64,000 nucleotides of DNA from positions 267,461,330 to 267,525,329 of the forward strand of contig CM060962.1 in the NCBI GenBank assembly GCA_030765045.1, given 5' to 3'. A program made the translations under genes and the position numbers. Within the stretch, counting starts at the first letter, position 1; each line of letters begins with the position of its first letter. The notes beneath the pieces are model-generated. The model was not told the DNA's origin and ran no database searches. It saw only the letters and a list, made by a program, of their open reading frames with translations. Shown here one piece after another: positions 20,232 to 31,989 of this stretch. The DNA is from Tenodera sinensis. Taxonomy: Eukaryota; Arthropoda; Insecta; Mantodea; Mantidae.

Positions 20232-20356
20232 TAACATTGCTAAGTAAAGCCTTTAAAAGTAGTTTTAAAAATGTTGTATGCTATTATTCGCGCCGTTCTA
20301 TGAAAGCAGCAGTCGGCGACGAGCGCTGAGGATGCGTACAGGCAAAACACAGAGCA

Positions 20357-20510
20357 ATGGAGTCCTTTGGACCACCCGTTAGTAGTACTCAACATATATG
20401 TGTGAGCAATTTTTTTTCTAAACTGGAGATGGTGAAGTCTAAAAGCAGATCACGATTGACAGATGAAAACCTACGTGCTCTGTTGAACGTGAGTACTTGT
20501 GAATTAACGT
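20357..20510 (+). pseudogene. hAT-type (SCAND3/ZBED-like) transposase C-terminus
   Basis: STQHICVSNFFSKLEMVKSK followed by SRSRLTDENLRALLNVSTCELT matches the conserved C-terminal block of hAT-related proteins (T..CE..FS.MK..KSK.RSRLTDE.L...L...T). Only about 50 residues remain; the DDE core and zinc finger are missing. Confidence 0.7.
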
Positions 20511-20569
20511 TAGTTGTTTGGGAAACTATAATACTTCAAATGAAGTAAAGAATAAATTAACAATCTGTA

Positions 20570-20580
20570 TATGTGTGTGT

Positions 20581-20643
<63 letters not shown>

Positions 20644-20645
20644 TT
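20570..20645. repeat. (GT)n microsatellite, about 75 bp
   Basis: Near-perfect GT run with one CTCT interruption at the left end. Confidence 0.97.
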
Positions 20646-22503
20646 AAGCATATATAACATCAAACGTGTGTTCGAGAAGTTCCTTTTTACGCCGCCACTG
20701 AAACTTTGAAACCCCCTCTTCAAACAATGCGTCATGCGCATGCCGGGATGCGTTCCGTGACGTTACCATTCGTGCCATCGCGATTATCAATTTGGCGACT
20801 TCTATTGTAGTTGCCTGTTACCAGGCCATAAGTTAAGATCTTCAGACACATTTTCACCAAGCAAAGTGCAAGAAATGTTCGGGAAATAAATCTGCAACTC
20901 TCTAGGATTTCGCGTCTATCTTACACATTGTGTTGTTCACTTGATTCTTCAATTTATCTGCGTTGAGTAGCGTACTTTCGGGTCGAGTTTCATTTTTTGG
21001 TCCTTTATTCAATATACGTTCTCCTATTTCTTTCGTTTGGTACTGTATCACCATGGAACTCTTGATGGTAAATTTGTGTAGGTTTCAAGTTCTGAGCATT
21101 CAAAAATCGAATACAGCTCACTTGACAGCCGGTCGCACTTTGTAACACAGTCCATTTTGAACAATCATAGAAGCCCGGTAGCGATCTGTGCAGCGGGAAT
21201 GCGCAAAAGGTTGTTTCTTCCTGAATCACCCTCTTACTCCACATGCATCTTCAGTCGAATTGCCAGTCACAATCCTGCGACCTCCTAAGACGATTGTGTT
21301 AAACGCAGGACTGGATAGCCCTAATGTAACTGTTGAAGTACCACTTCTGCTTCATAACCCACTTAACTGGGCCTATATGTTTGGTCTAAAATATTGTAAG
21401 ATCCCCTTTATTCACAGGAGAGAATATCTGAGATTTAGAATTTTTATCCCCGCATGAAAGAAGTCTTCTGGTTATTGATGTGCAAGTTCCGAGAATTACA
21501 GCACTCCATTCTTGAACTTCAAAGAAAACGCTAGACTGACTTCATCCAACGACTCCTAAAGGCTTTGGAAATGATGTAGGTCATGTTGAGAATTTACTTT
21601 GAGGGCATACGCTGCTTGCTTTCACATGGACCAATTGGTTAGTCTTGCTACATATTTTGTGGGTGCCTTTTTCACAACCCTTGTTAGGAAACTCAGGTCA
21701 GCGGAACAGTATATTGAAAGTTTGATGCGCTGTCAAATAGTAAATAGCACAAAGAAATATCTGAAAATGAACATGATAAATTATAACGTAACTTTGCCTT
21801 AAAATGTCAAAACTGAATACCGCAAGGTTTACTTGTGATTTTGTGAAATCATACACTGTGTACGTTTTGCCCCAGAGTTGAGGAGAATGAAACATTAATA
21901 TGTTTGTTAGAGTTAAATAAATTATACATATAATTCATAATTTAAATGCTGATAGTAAAATTTTGTGTTGTGCACAAAACAGAGACGTTCATCTGTAGCA
22001 CTTTATATGGACCACCTGTACAATAAAACAGTAACTTATTTTACTTACCATGATAAAAAGAATGTGAAAATGTACAACAATGTGACGAAACAACACACAG
22101 TACAAGTACTGTTACATAGTAGTTAACTGAGTGATCTCAACAATGTTGAATGCGCAAGAACATCTCTTTATGAAGCTCTGGGGAGTCCCCGGTAGTTTTG
22201 ACTTATAGCACAGCAAACTCTTCTGTCCAGAGATCTAGGGTATTTCCTCATATTTAATGCTACAATATTCATTTCCGTAGACTTAAAATTTTGTTGTTCA
22301 ATACATAATTTGAACCTTATTTAGTTTTCTTTCTTCATAAACGCTCTCACAATTGTTGGTCCCCGATTAATCAAAACTAAGGCTTGCCTAAATATTTATC
22401 TTCAAAATGTTTGCTCATATTGGCTGCTTTCCCTGATATGTCACGATCCCAGTTTTGGGTGATAAAAATTTATATTATATATAAATGATATTAATGTCAT
22501 TAA
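20646..22503. other. No recognisable gene or element
   Basis: Frames at 20963-21145, 21188-21457 and 21599-21802 (plus) have no recognisable domain. TATGGACCACCTGTA near 22006-22020 looks like the outer end of a DDE-element TIR, without a partner. Confidence 0.45.
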
Positions 22504-22897
22504 TGGTGGTGGCTGTTGCGGTGGCGGCGGTGGTGGTGGTGGTGCTAGTGGTATTGGTGGTGGTGGTGGTGGTGGTGGTGGTGTCGGTAGTGCTTGTGTT
22601 AGTGGTGGTGGTTGTGGTAGTGGTGGTGGTGGTGGTGGAGCGGCGGTGGCGGTGGTGGTAGTGGTGGTGGCGGCGGTGGGGTGGGGGTGGTAGTGGCGGT
22701 GGTGGTGGTGGTGGTGGCGGTGGCGGTGGCGGCGGCGGCGGTGGTGGTGGAGGTGGAGGTGGTGGTGGTGGCGGCGGCGGTGGTGGTGGTGGTGGTGGCG
22801 GTGGTGGCGGTGGTGGTGGTGGCGGTGGTGGTGGTGGTGGTGGTGGTGGTGGTGGTGGTGGTGGTGGTGGTGGTGGTGGTGGTGGTGGTGGTGGTGG
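22504..22897. repeat. (GGT/GGC)n G-rich trinucleotide array, about 390 bp
   Basis: Imperfect GGN repeats, purest (GGT)n at the right end. The Val/Ala-rich open frame at 22681-22944 is its translation. The array is strongly G/C skewed, with no C-rich counterpart nearby. Confidence 0.95.
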
Positions 22898-23804
22898 AAA
22901 ATTTAAGGCTAGCTATAATCTTTAACAGCTATTACCGGCATTGATGAAGGTTAAGTTGAACAAGTTTATAAAGAAATGATGAGGAGATAGATATATAATT
23001 GCGATAAATAATTTCCGTGTGTTAAAATGAATACGTAATGTAGAAGAATGAGGTAAGACTTTGTCATGAGAAAGAGCCATTAACGATGCAATTTAAGAGC
23101 TGAGGACAAGATAATTATGGCTCGTATGGCGAAGATAATTAATCAGCGTGCTAGTGAAATCAGTCGACAAGAGTACCATTAGCTTATCCATGAGGTTCCT
23201 GGAAAGCATTTATGTTTAAAAGTCCTTGCGTGGGGAAACTCACTTGGACCAAATTCAGAAAATTTGAACGGGAAATAAAATTATTAGGATTGGGCAGGCT
23301 GACCCCAAGTTGAAAAATACCCTGTGTAAAATTCACAACATTATGTAGGAAAGTAGGTACAGGTAGCCATGTAGGCGTGACTTAAGTTAATAAAAGTGCG
23401 TATACTTGTAAAAGTCGTGTGTTACAGTCTTACATGGGTATTTACTGTGATCGAGTAGCAGCACTCGAAGCGCTGGAAGACCGTGCACGGGTTACATAGA
23501 TTTAACGGTCACCACCAGGGAACCTACCGCTTAGTATTTCTGCAGCTCACGGCAACGTACGCTTCCCATTATACTATTGCGGAAATAGTTATTTTTATGC
23601 CGTGAATCGTGGGTACATCAAATGTTAGCGGATATAATTCAATAATTACAATTTCGAGTGATAAGATTCAGAAACAGTTCAATTCTTCAATCTCAAACGA
23701 TCGGTAACTCGCTTCATCATTAGCCTCCATTAAAAGTATAAATCAAATTATCTGGTGTGGTCCATTCTCACCCCACCCACGCATACTCTGAAAAAATATC
23801 CCGT
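22898..23804. other. No recognisable gene or element
   Basis: AT-rich, no supported reading frame. Confidence 0.5.
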
Positions 23805-24050
23805 AGCTCACCACTGGAGCAGCTGGCAGCAGAGTCTTCGGAGAACGAGATTGGAGACGGCGTCGAAGGTGACGCATACATTATTTCATTGCAGTCCAAT
23901 GCAGAGATATTTTTAGACGTTGCGAATAAACTTTCTAGGGTCTGGCGAGTGACATGCTCCGTTTCCTACTTGAAATAAACAAGACACTGTTCATAATGTG
24001 AGTGGACACTGTACTTAATTACCCACTATTCCGCGACGTTTACTACACAG
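23805..24050 (+). repeat. Dispersed repeat U, copy 1 (unclassified)
   Basis: 23810-23885 (GGAGCAGCTGGCAGCAGAGT ... GACGGCGTCGAAGGTGACGCATAC) matches 58915-58995. 23905-24040 (AGATATTTTTAGACGTTGCG, GGCGAGTGACATGC, GAAATAAACAAGACACTG, GTGGACACTGTACTTA) matches 39690-39900. So this copy links the two partial ones. An open frame from 23757 to 23978 ends inside it, but the other copies do not keep that frame. Confidence 0.6.
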
Positions 24051-25990
24051 AAGTTGGAGGTCTAAAAAGTTGAATTCAGCCATAAACCCCTACACAATTT
24101 CAAGCCATTCGCCACGCCTAAAATACCTCTGTACAGAGCTGAGCAGACTTCTGCACGCCGTGCTTGCACCGTGCACTACGAGAGTAGTGTGCACAATCAC
24201 TGCACGGAAACCGGTTTATTCAAGTTGCGGTACAGTATGTTTCAAAAGAAAATGTTACTCTGCCAAACTAAATGCGAACACAAAGTAATGAAACACTTGT
24301 AAACAAATAAAACATGCCTTTTGCTTATCAATTTATATTTTTCAAGATTTGAATAAATAAGCACAAACTATGCGACGAACTGTTGTTAAAAGCTCAACCG
24401 GGAGCGGATTTCTTGTTGGAGATTTGTTTAATTTCATTATAGAAAATGGCTTCACATTTATAAAGGAATCAAACAAATACAAAACTTTCGCACACAGCTC
24501 AAGCAGATTGGAAAAGTCTCTTCTTGAGAATCCTTCATAAAACTGTATAAAACTCGACGTCGAGTGATACTTCGTTTCGCTCGCATCTCTCGATCACATT
24601 TCAAGCCAATCAACTCATACTGTAACGAAGGGGGGGGGGGGGGCGCGATATCAATACATAATCAGTTTGGAATCAGAACACGTCGTAAAAGTCAGCAACT
24701 TCATTTCTAGGCAATCTAAATCCAGACACCTTGCTGTAAATTCCTTCAAGACACCAAATGGAGGACATGCATACATTTTTAATTTTTCACTGCTCAGTGA
24801 CTCTATACGCTTAGATGTGGACGGAAAGTGACAATTTCTCATTTTTCATTTGTCATATCCATAACAATTTCTCCTTAAACACTACAGTTCTATCTGCAGA
24901 CTGTGTAGTATAATTTGTATGACACAAATAATTACTTTCCCCCAAGTATTGAAAACCGACAAAAGTATTAAGTATTTTTGGGTCAACCATCTTATAACTG
25001 GCTGATTTGCTGTTAGCATACGGAGGGCAAATTCACTCAAATACCCATCGCTGGTCTAATAGAACAATTAAAGTAAACCCCTTCTAAGAGCTGTATTTTC
25101 AATTTTGTATAACTACTATGTAGAATTTATGCAGTATATCAGTACCAAACTCTTAATTCTAATTCTACATCGTGGGCAGGATTAAGCTAGGCCGACTGCG
25201 CAGAAGCCCTGGGCAGGTCAAAACTTAGCCCAGCTACAAAATGAACTGCGTATAAACCTCTGAAAAAACATGTCAATACAATGAAAGGCATATAAAATAT
25301 ACGTGAACTTCCTTCCAGCTCCTCTTTGACTTATGCATGCCAGTGTTGAGTTCAGATGTACCGAAAGAAAATCCTAGATGAATTATGAACTATGGATAGC
25401 TTACCTGCTATGAAAATTCAAATACAATAAAGAGTCATCTGATTGAGAGGTGAACGAAAGCATGCTACAAGAAATGCCCAGAACACAGACTATCCTCTAC
25501 AAGTTTAACCTCGAATCTCCTTAGGTATCTTTCCAGAACACAATTTTCCTATCTCAAATGTGGAGTAGGGCAGCCCCTAATTCCTCCTTATGTAATCACA
25601 ATAGCATATTGTACATAGATGTCAATAGGACCTATCCTAATCGGATTCTGAATATACCGGAATCCTCTTTTGGGAAGCAGTTTCGGTCATGTACTTGTGT
25701 AACTTTTCTTGAATAATACGGGAACTGCTCAGCGATGAAAGGCAAACCCGTGCAACTGCTTAAAACTGAAGCATGCAGTATTACAGCGAACTATTTTTCA
25801 AATGTGTTGTGTTACCGAGGAAACTGCAAATGCGTTAAGTATTTGATTTCAGATACCGTACTTCCACGAAACTGCAAATGTAGTTCTTTAAAGTAAACGA
25901 AGTTCTTTCGTAAACGCACATACTTGATTCAAGACTGGGTCATGGTGGAAACAAAGGAATTACCGTTCCCAATGTGCGTGTTACAGGAAC
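24051..25990. other. No recognisable gene; a 14-bp palindrome and a G12 run
   Basis: 24552-24565 is a perfect palindrome (ACTCGACGTCGAGT) right after a TATAAAA at 24545-24551. 24632-24643 is a 12-bp G run. No domain was recognised in the small frames of this stretch. Confidence 0.5.
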
Positions 25991-25994
25991 GCTT

Positions 25995-26890
25995 ATACAA
26001 AAATCTGATGCGTTACGCTCACATGACTTTCTCCACTCTTGTACTAACCATTCTTACAATCTCTTATTGTTCTATCTTCTTCATGTTAGTTGAGATAAAC
26101 ATTTGCAGAATTTATCTTATGGCTTATATTCTTGTAGGTGTAAGGGGAAAATGGAGATGTACTAGGCTTTGAGCGATAGTCTAATATTTTAAAGCTTTGA
26201 GATTCCGTTCTCTTTGTACGATTTAGATATAAAAAATGAATGAGGATGTTATATTTGACAGAAGTATAAGTTATCCAAAACTTACACAGAGAACAAGTAC
26301 TATCTCCACAATGGATCACTATACAAAAAATTTAATTATACATAAATTGTTTATTTAGCAAAAACTACATTTTGTGTATAGTAAGATTTGGCCTATCTCT
26401 TACGGTTTATCAGTTATGCAAAAGTCATCCAGACTAAATAGTACTTAATGGGCTATAGTCAGAAAATTAAAGATATACACTTCATTTGTCATAAAAATAT
26501 CTCAAACATATGACATTTCAATCAAAATCGTTAGAGCCATTTTCAAGAACATAACATTTTCGAAAAATGTTCCATGTAAAGGTAGTTTGAAGTGGAGCAA
26601 TTTTCTTCGTACTCTACGTGTCGCATCCTTGAAAGGCATTAAACTTAAATGTCAACTTTGGTTTTTAACTGACTTTTCTTTTTTGAGTTATGCTGTCCAC
26701 AGACTGACAGACACAAACACATACATCCACACACACACATACACGCGCGCGCGCGGATCCTTTTCTAAAAATGCTTTTTTGGATTCAGGGGGCCTCAAAA
26801 CATACTTCCGGTGAAATCTCGACGTCAAATTTTTGGCTGGAATACAATACTTCCTCTACTTTACTATATGTAGTAGAGAAAGTAAAAATG
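25995..26890 (-). mobile_element. W870 repeat, full-length minus-strand copy
   Basis: Minus-strand copy from TTTTTACTTTCTCTACTACA (about 26868-26888) to the terminal GTGAGCGTAACGCATCAG (about 25996-26014), with the inner inverted 12-mer ACTTTCTCYACT at both ends. All internal blocks are present, including the CA/GC-rich microsatellite at 26703-26756. It is the best reference copy together with 7100-7992. Confidence 0.85.
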
Positions 26891-27676
26891 CGCATAACAA
26901 AGCAGTTGAAACTGGCAGAACTATAGAGCTTCAAAAGTGATAGAAAACAAGAAAGAAACAAAGTAAAAAAGAAAGAAGGAAAGAAATAAACAGGGAAAGA
27001 AAGTACGAATGAAGGAAAGATAGAAAGAGTGAGTGAATGAGTGAGTTAGTAAATGAATGAATGAATGAACGAATGAATGGGGGAATGAATGAATGAAAGA
27101 GTGAGTGAGGGAATGAATGAATTAATTAATTAATGAGGGGAGAAGGCATGAAAGGACTGAAGCTTTGGGATGCATGTGTTACTGTTAAGGCAAGGAGACC
27201 CAAATCTTTAATTACAATTTCTTCATTAGTAGTGTGATGAATGTGTTACTGAAAGCATAGAGAGGCTGAGTAATGTTCATAACATAGATAATACGTGCTG
27301 AATTAAACAGTAGACATGAAACTAGGTGCCAAGGTGGAGCTCTTTAATTAAACGTGCTATATGGCGTGATATTTGCTATTAAGTTGTTAATTATGGATAA
27401 AAGAATATGATTACTTGTAACAATAGTTCGACTTTCGCTACTCACTCTTCTACATACCTTTGTTACGAAAATTTAATGTTCCTGTTCATAAAAATAAACT
27501 TGCATTACCCATTTACACACTTCGTTTTAGGTATAAGAAGAACACAGGCCAAAGTGACAGTTAACTCTTTTCCAAACAGCTTACTATGTGACTGCTTTGA
27601 TCTTCTTTTCTCTTTGCATGAACGTTAAAATGAATGAAGGAAAGAAAGTAAAAGGAAGAAAGAAAGAGAGAAAGAG
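26891..27676. other. Unassigned, with GAAT/GAGT tetranucleotide tract at 27020-27135
   Basis: A decayed purine-rich tract (26940-27018) leads into imperfect GAAT/GAGT repeats. The remaining sequence holds no recognisable feature. Confidence 0.6.
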
Positions 27677-27875
27677 AGGAAGGAAGGAAGGAAGGAAGGA
27701 AGGAAGGAAGGAAGGAAGGAAGGAAGGAAGGAAGGAAGGGAGGAAGGAAGGGAGGAAGGAAGGAAGGAAGGAAGGAAGGAAGGAAGGAAGGAAGGAAGGA
27801 AGGGAGGGAGGAAGGAAGGGAGGAAGGAAGGAAGGGAGGAAGGGAGGGACGGAGGGAGGGAGGAAGGAAGGAAGC
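27677..27875. repeat. (GGAA)n array, about 200 bp
   Basis: GGAA repeats with GGGA variants increasing to the right. The Gly-Arg-Lys-Glu repeat frame is an artefact. Confidence 0.97.
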
Positions 27876-28079
27876 GGCGGCCTTTTTATGATTTATAGGC
27901 TGTAATCGATCGCTAGTGTCTGGTCAGTTAAATTAACAAACACTTTGTTTTTGTTTTATGTATTACGCTAAATTAGAGCCAGAAGCACAAAACTAGTTTT
28001 AAAGGGGAATTATAGCCTTCTAGAAGTTATGTAACATCATTTGTGCATAGAAAAAGAATGTTTTGTGTATCAATAACGC

Positions 28080-28285
28080 TGTCAATTGACCGGATCGTGT
28101 CAACGCCGCCGGTGTGCCGGAATTTGCTCATTGAAGAATTCTTTAACAGGCTAATAAATCTTGGCATGTAACTGTCGCTTTTAAGCACATTTAAAAGCCA
28201 TCGGTCTTAGCCGGTTTTGAACCCGCGGCCTAAGGATCAGTAGGCCAGTGCCTAATCAACTGGGCTACATAGACCGACTCGTCAT
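28080..28285 (-). mobile_element. SINE-B, copy 3
   Basis: Minus-strand head GTCGGTCTATGTAGCCCAGT, then TGATTAGGCACTGGCC and the B box GGGTTCAAAACCGG. The body AGCGACAGTTACATGCCAAG ... AAATTCCGGCACACCGGCGG ... ACGATCCGGTCAATTGACAG matches copies 1 and 2. Confidence 0.85.
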
Positions 28286-28670
28286 CTTTATATGGAAAGC
28301 TGCAGCAAGTTCAAGAATTCTACCGAGCAAAAGCACCAAAGTAGTTTCTACAGTTCCAGCTATAATGAATTCAGAACCAAAAGGCAATTATCTTCAAAGC
28401 TATGCTTTAGTTACACAAGTGACAATAGCTAATGATAAGGTCATTAAAATCATGCAGAAAAAACACAAGGACCCCTGCTGCAAAAGTTAGGTGTATGTTT
28501 AAGAGATATACTGCCTGTTTGAGAGCAGAAGGTTAACATTTCCAGCAACTACAATTAGGTAAGCATTTTAGTGCGCTACTGACGGTAAAATTTTCCCGGC
28601 AACTCTCAGTTCTCTCGTGCAGTGGAGAGACCCGAGAAAACGGTTACCATATTTATTAAGGACCCTATAA
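28286..28670. other. Unassigned sequence between SINE-B and the Tc1 element
   Basis: A weak open frame (28248-28490, plus) shows no recognisable domain. Confidence 0.4.
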
Positions 28671-28900
28671 TACACTGTTCAAAAAATTAGAGGAACACAT
28701 GTTCAAAACAATGTCCCAAAACAAACATCAATATAATTAATTTTTTGGCGGTTTGTAACAAAAATTATAATATGCATTCTAAGAAACTCTTATTTCACAT
28801 AATTGGAAATACGATCAGATTATTAACTAGTGCACAAAACAAAGAGGAATTACAGGATCAGAATGTTTACTAATCAGTGTTTCCATGGTTATTTCAATAC

Positions 28901-29640
28901 TCAGTACCTAGTGTGTCCTCCAGGAGCTACAATCACAGGATAACACCTACATGGTAAGCTCCGCGCCAGCCTCCTAATAGCAATTTTTGGGATTTTCTCC
29001 CATTCTTCAGCGAGTGCATTTGCGATTTCTTCCAGGTTCCGTAGCACAGCAGGCCGCTTGCGAACAAGATTTTCTAATATATCCCACAGGCATTCAATCG
29101 GATTGAAGTCAGGACTGAGCTGGAGCAAGACGTTCACTATGATGTCTCCATACACGTGTACGGCCATAACAAACCGTTAATTCAAACTTTGACTCGTCTG
29201 TGAAGAGAACAGCCTTCCATTGTTGGTGCTGTCATTTGACATGATTCTCAGGAAATGTCAATCGGACTTCCTTGTGCTGACGTGTCAAACGAGGGTCTTT
29301 AATAGGGATTCTAGATATCAACCCTAAACTTCTCAGCCTGTTTTTCTTATATTCTGATAAAAAATCACCAGTGGCTGTTTTAACGTCATTTTGTTGGTCC
29401 CTTGCTGTAGATTTGCGTCTGTGCAAAGCTGATACGACAAGATATCTATCCTGTACCTCTATTATCTTCTTCTTACGCCCTTGCCTGGGGCGCTCTTGAA
29501 CCCGTCTGTCACTATATACCGACTCCAAGTCCTATGGATGACAGAAGGGCTTACATGAAGAATCCTGGAGACATAGCGAATGGAGTGGCGAAACTGCTCT
29601 TGTGACAGATGTTTCGTTCAGATGTCTCACTTGTTTGCAT
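28901..29640 (-). pseudogene. Tc1 transposase, frameshifted and missing the second catalytic aspartate
   Basis: In minus-strand order: RHLSQEQFRHSIRYVSRILHVSPS (paired-like DNA-binding domain), then a shift into RPRQGRKKKIIEVQDRYLVVSALHRRKSTARDQQNDVKTATG (GRPR linker and second helix-turn-helix). After another shift comes LFTDESKFE, with the first catalytic Asp of DDE. Next SPDFNPIECLWDILENLVRK has the Glu of the D34E motif, followed by LARSLPCRCYPVIVAPGGHTRY at the C-terminus. The segment between RVW and SPDFNPIE, which normally holds the second Asp (QDNAP...H), is deleted. The protein cannot be active. The family normally has about 340 residues. Confidence 0.88.
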
Positions 29641-30329
29641 TAACATCAAGGTACACAAAGTAACAATTTTCTACCCCAGACTGCTGTTAAAACCATTTTT
29701 AAAGAAATAATAAGTCAATAAATCAAATTGCTTTCACTTTTATTTCTGTATATTTTTCAACTTCACTGATTTATTCAGACAAAAGCCTGGATATTTTTAG
29801 AAGAATTTCACTGTTGTTTTAAACAATACTTCAAAGTATAACGTCTGACTGTCAAAATTTACATTGCTTCACTACTTTATTTTTGGCTTTGGTTTAACCC
29901 TTGTGATACAAACGGGGGTAATGTAATTACCCCAGTCATCATTTTACATGTATATTTTATACTTTCACTCGTTCTTACAATCTGAAAGTTTGTGTGTTTG
30001 TTCATTATATATCCGTTAGTGGTTTTCACTTAATATATCAAAATATCCTCATTCAGTTTTTTACTTATTTTCCATGATTTATGCTGGGTGTTCTTGTTAC
30101 TTCCCTTGGGGTATGCTATGACATTTGTAAGAAATATTATTTCATTTATAGCCCTGTTACTCCACGCAGAAGCAATAAAAGTTATATCGTCATCAATATT
30201 GTTGTCATGCTATAGTTGGATTTTCATTTTTGAGCCAGGAAAACAATGAAAACAACTAATTTATGACAGTTCTTTGTTGTTATTTTTATCTGTGGCAGTC
30301 TTAGCTTGTACCTAGTTCTGAGCGTAGGC

Positions 30330-30606
30330 ATGGACAAATGTTACAGTCTGCAGGAGTTTGAAAGGATTATAAATATTGGTAGTCCAGATGACCTGTGTGA
30401 TGAAGATCGCGATATGTATAATTTGTGGTATGATGATGATGCTGGTGGTGGTGGTGGTGGTAGTGGTGGTGGTGATGATGATGATGATGATGCTGGTGGT
30501 GGTGGTGGTGGCGGCGGCGGTGGTGGTGGTGCTGGTGGGGGGGTGGCGGTGTTGGTGACGGTGGCGGTGGCGGTGGTGGTGGTGGTGGTGATGGTGGTGG
30601 TGGTGG

Positions 30607-30652
<46 letters not shown>

Positions 30653-30962
30653 ATGGATGATGTTGAAGTTATTGAAGAAATTGATGTCACTGAAATGAGT
30701 AAAACACATCAAATGGCAGAGCTACCATGGACAGAAAATGTATCACAAGATGTCACAGAGGATAAAGATCCAATTCTTTCAGGTATGTTCAAATCTAGAA
30801 GTGATCTACCATGGCATTCTACACCCTTCCGTCAAGGAAGAAGGGTGCTTCAAAATATTCTTCAATAAAAATCTGGTCTAAGAAAAGTTACTATATATCT
30901 GGGAGCTAAATCTCCGAGTTTGGACAATATACTATCATTGATTCCTTCAAATATTTAATAAA
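30330..30962 (+). pseudogene. piggyBac transposase N-terminus with Gly/Asp expansion, truncated
   Basis: Starts MDKCYSLQEFERIINIGSPD, then an acidic stretch expanded by GAT/GGT repeats, then DDVEVIEEIDVTEM and SDLPWHSTPFRQGRRVLQNILQ followed by TAA at 30866. W...P......NIL is the conserved start of the DDE_Tnp_1_7 domain. Beyond the stop the frame continues KSGLRKVTIYLGAKSPSLDN, still like the family, up to about 30960, where the homology ends. All catalytic aspartates are absent. A tail of long Asp/Glu-rich residues before the domain is normal for piggyBac proteins; its repeat expansion is unusual. Confidence 0.75.
30429..30651. repeat. (GAT/GGT)n array inside the piggyBac frame
   Basis: About 220 bp of GAT and GGT/GGC triplets, in frame with the piggyBac N-terminus so that it codes for Asp and Gly. 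It ends in a pure (GAT)n. Confidence 0.95.
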
Positions 30963-31208
30963 CCATCAATTTACACCAGTAATAATTGTCATTATGAATT
31001 ATTTTGTGACTACAATAGCAGAATATTTTACAATGTTCACAAGGGGTAATCATGTTAGTTCCCCCACCCTGTTACCCGGAAGGTGTAAAATTATCTTGGT
31101 AGCAGAAGGGTTAAACACGTGTTCCTCTAATTTTTTGAGCAGTATATATTCGCATGGCGACTATCTCCTCAAAGATTATGTTTTATACATTGGCAAACTA
31201 ATTAAACC

Positions 31209-31295
31209 AATTAGTGCTTCTCGGGTTACTAGCCGTGTAATCGATGAAATTATTAATTAGAGCCTTGACTGGTAACCCGAGAAGCTCTAATTAAT
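31209..31295. repeat. Compound hairpin with two alternative stems
   Basis: 31209-31231 pairs with 31270-31292 (23 bp, 2 mismatches, core GCTTCTCGGGTTAC). Alternatively 31252-31263 (ATTAATTAGAGC) pairs perfectly with 31284-31295. The right arm is shared, so the stems exclude each other. It lies 65 bp beyond the Tc1 end. It may be a small foldback element or the scar of one. Confidence 0.8.
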
Positions 31296-31989
31296 AAACA
31301 TACGAGAAAGCATCAAATCTTACAATTAAACCACGGTGCATAAGATATGTTTCGCGCATTTCAAACGCAAGAATAAGCATGTATTTCGCAAGTAAGATCA
31401 TAGTGCAAGAATTAACATGTAAACAACCTAATGTGCACATAACGAATATGCCACTGAACATCAGAGCTCTCGTTACGAAAACGAAAAAGTTTATTCTTTC
31501 ACATGTTTCTTCCATAACTCCTAATTGGGAATATCATAGAACCTCACAGTACTGGGGGTTACGCCAGCTTCATTTATGGTTTATATTCGTACAGGAATGA
31601 ACAAATCATATCCTAAATTTTAGGAGACAAATGTATGTTAGTCCACATAGCTTAGAAAACCTCCCTGATATGTGCAGGACTAATCACGATGGCACCGAGT
31701 ATTACATTTAATTTTGATCAGACAATATCTTATGTAAACCTGAAAGGAACCTTGCAAGGTAGTTTCAGGCCAAGAAAACCACGAGACTTCAAATCATTGT
31801 TTTAATTGTCTCATTTATACCCTTCCGTTAACTTCAATGGTCATATTGGGGGCCCTTCCTGTGGAATATGTTGTCTATAGGAAATTGTATACAGTCTGTT
31901 TGAGTCTCTCTCGCTCTCGCTATCTCTTTTTCCCTCTTCTTCTTTCTTTGTGTGTACATTGGATCACATACACATTCACTCTCCACCAT
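31296..31989. other. No recognisable gene or element
   Basis: Frames at 31291-31515 (minus) and 31379-31600 (plus) overlap each other and show no motif. Confidence 0.5.

Larger units (their letters stand above)
29898..31110 (+). mobile_element. piggyBac-type element, 1213 bp, inside the Tc1 element
   Basis: Flanked on both sides by TTAA (29894-29897 and 31111-31114), the piggyBac target site. The ends start CCCTTGTGATAC (left) and, inverted, CCCTTCTGCTAC (right), 10 of 12 identical, matching the CCCTT-type ends of this superfamily. Subterminal GGGGGTAATGTAATTACCCC (29914-29933) is itself a near-palindrome. It carries only the N-terminal part of a transposase, so it is an internally deleted, non-autonomous copy. 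If removed, the right end of the host Tc1 element reads through normally. Confidence 0.88.
28673..31144 (-). mobile_element. Tc1-type DNA transposon, with a piggyBac element nested inside
   Basis: Left TIR 28673-28703 starts CACTGTTCAAAAAATTAG and the right TIR 31114-31144 is its inverted copy ending TTTTTTGAGCAGTA; 28 of 31 positions agree by eye. TA dinucleotides flank both ends (28671-28672, 31145-31146), the Tc1/mariner target site. The 2472 bp fall to about 1250 bp when the insert at 29898-31110 and one TTAA are removed, a plausible size for an internally deleted Tc1 element (usual 1.3-1.7 kb). The transposase remnant lies on the minus strand. Confidence 0.92.

Noticed and set aside
22681..22944. 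Val/Ala-rich 87-residue frame
   Set aside because: Translation of a GGT/GGC trinucleotide array.
23757..23978. Protein-coding gene of 73 residues
   Set aside because: Its 3' part lies in dispersed repeat U, and other copies of the repeat do not keep the frame.
27588..27905. Gly-Arg-Lys-Glu repeat frame
   Set aside because: Translation of a GGAA array.
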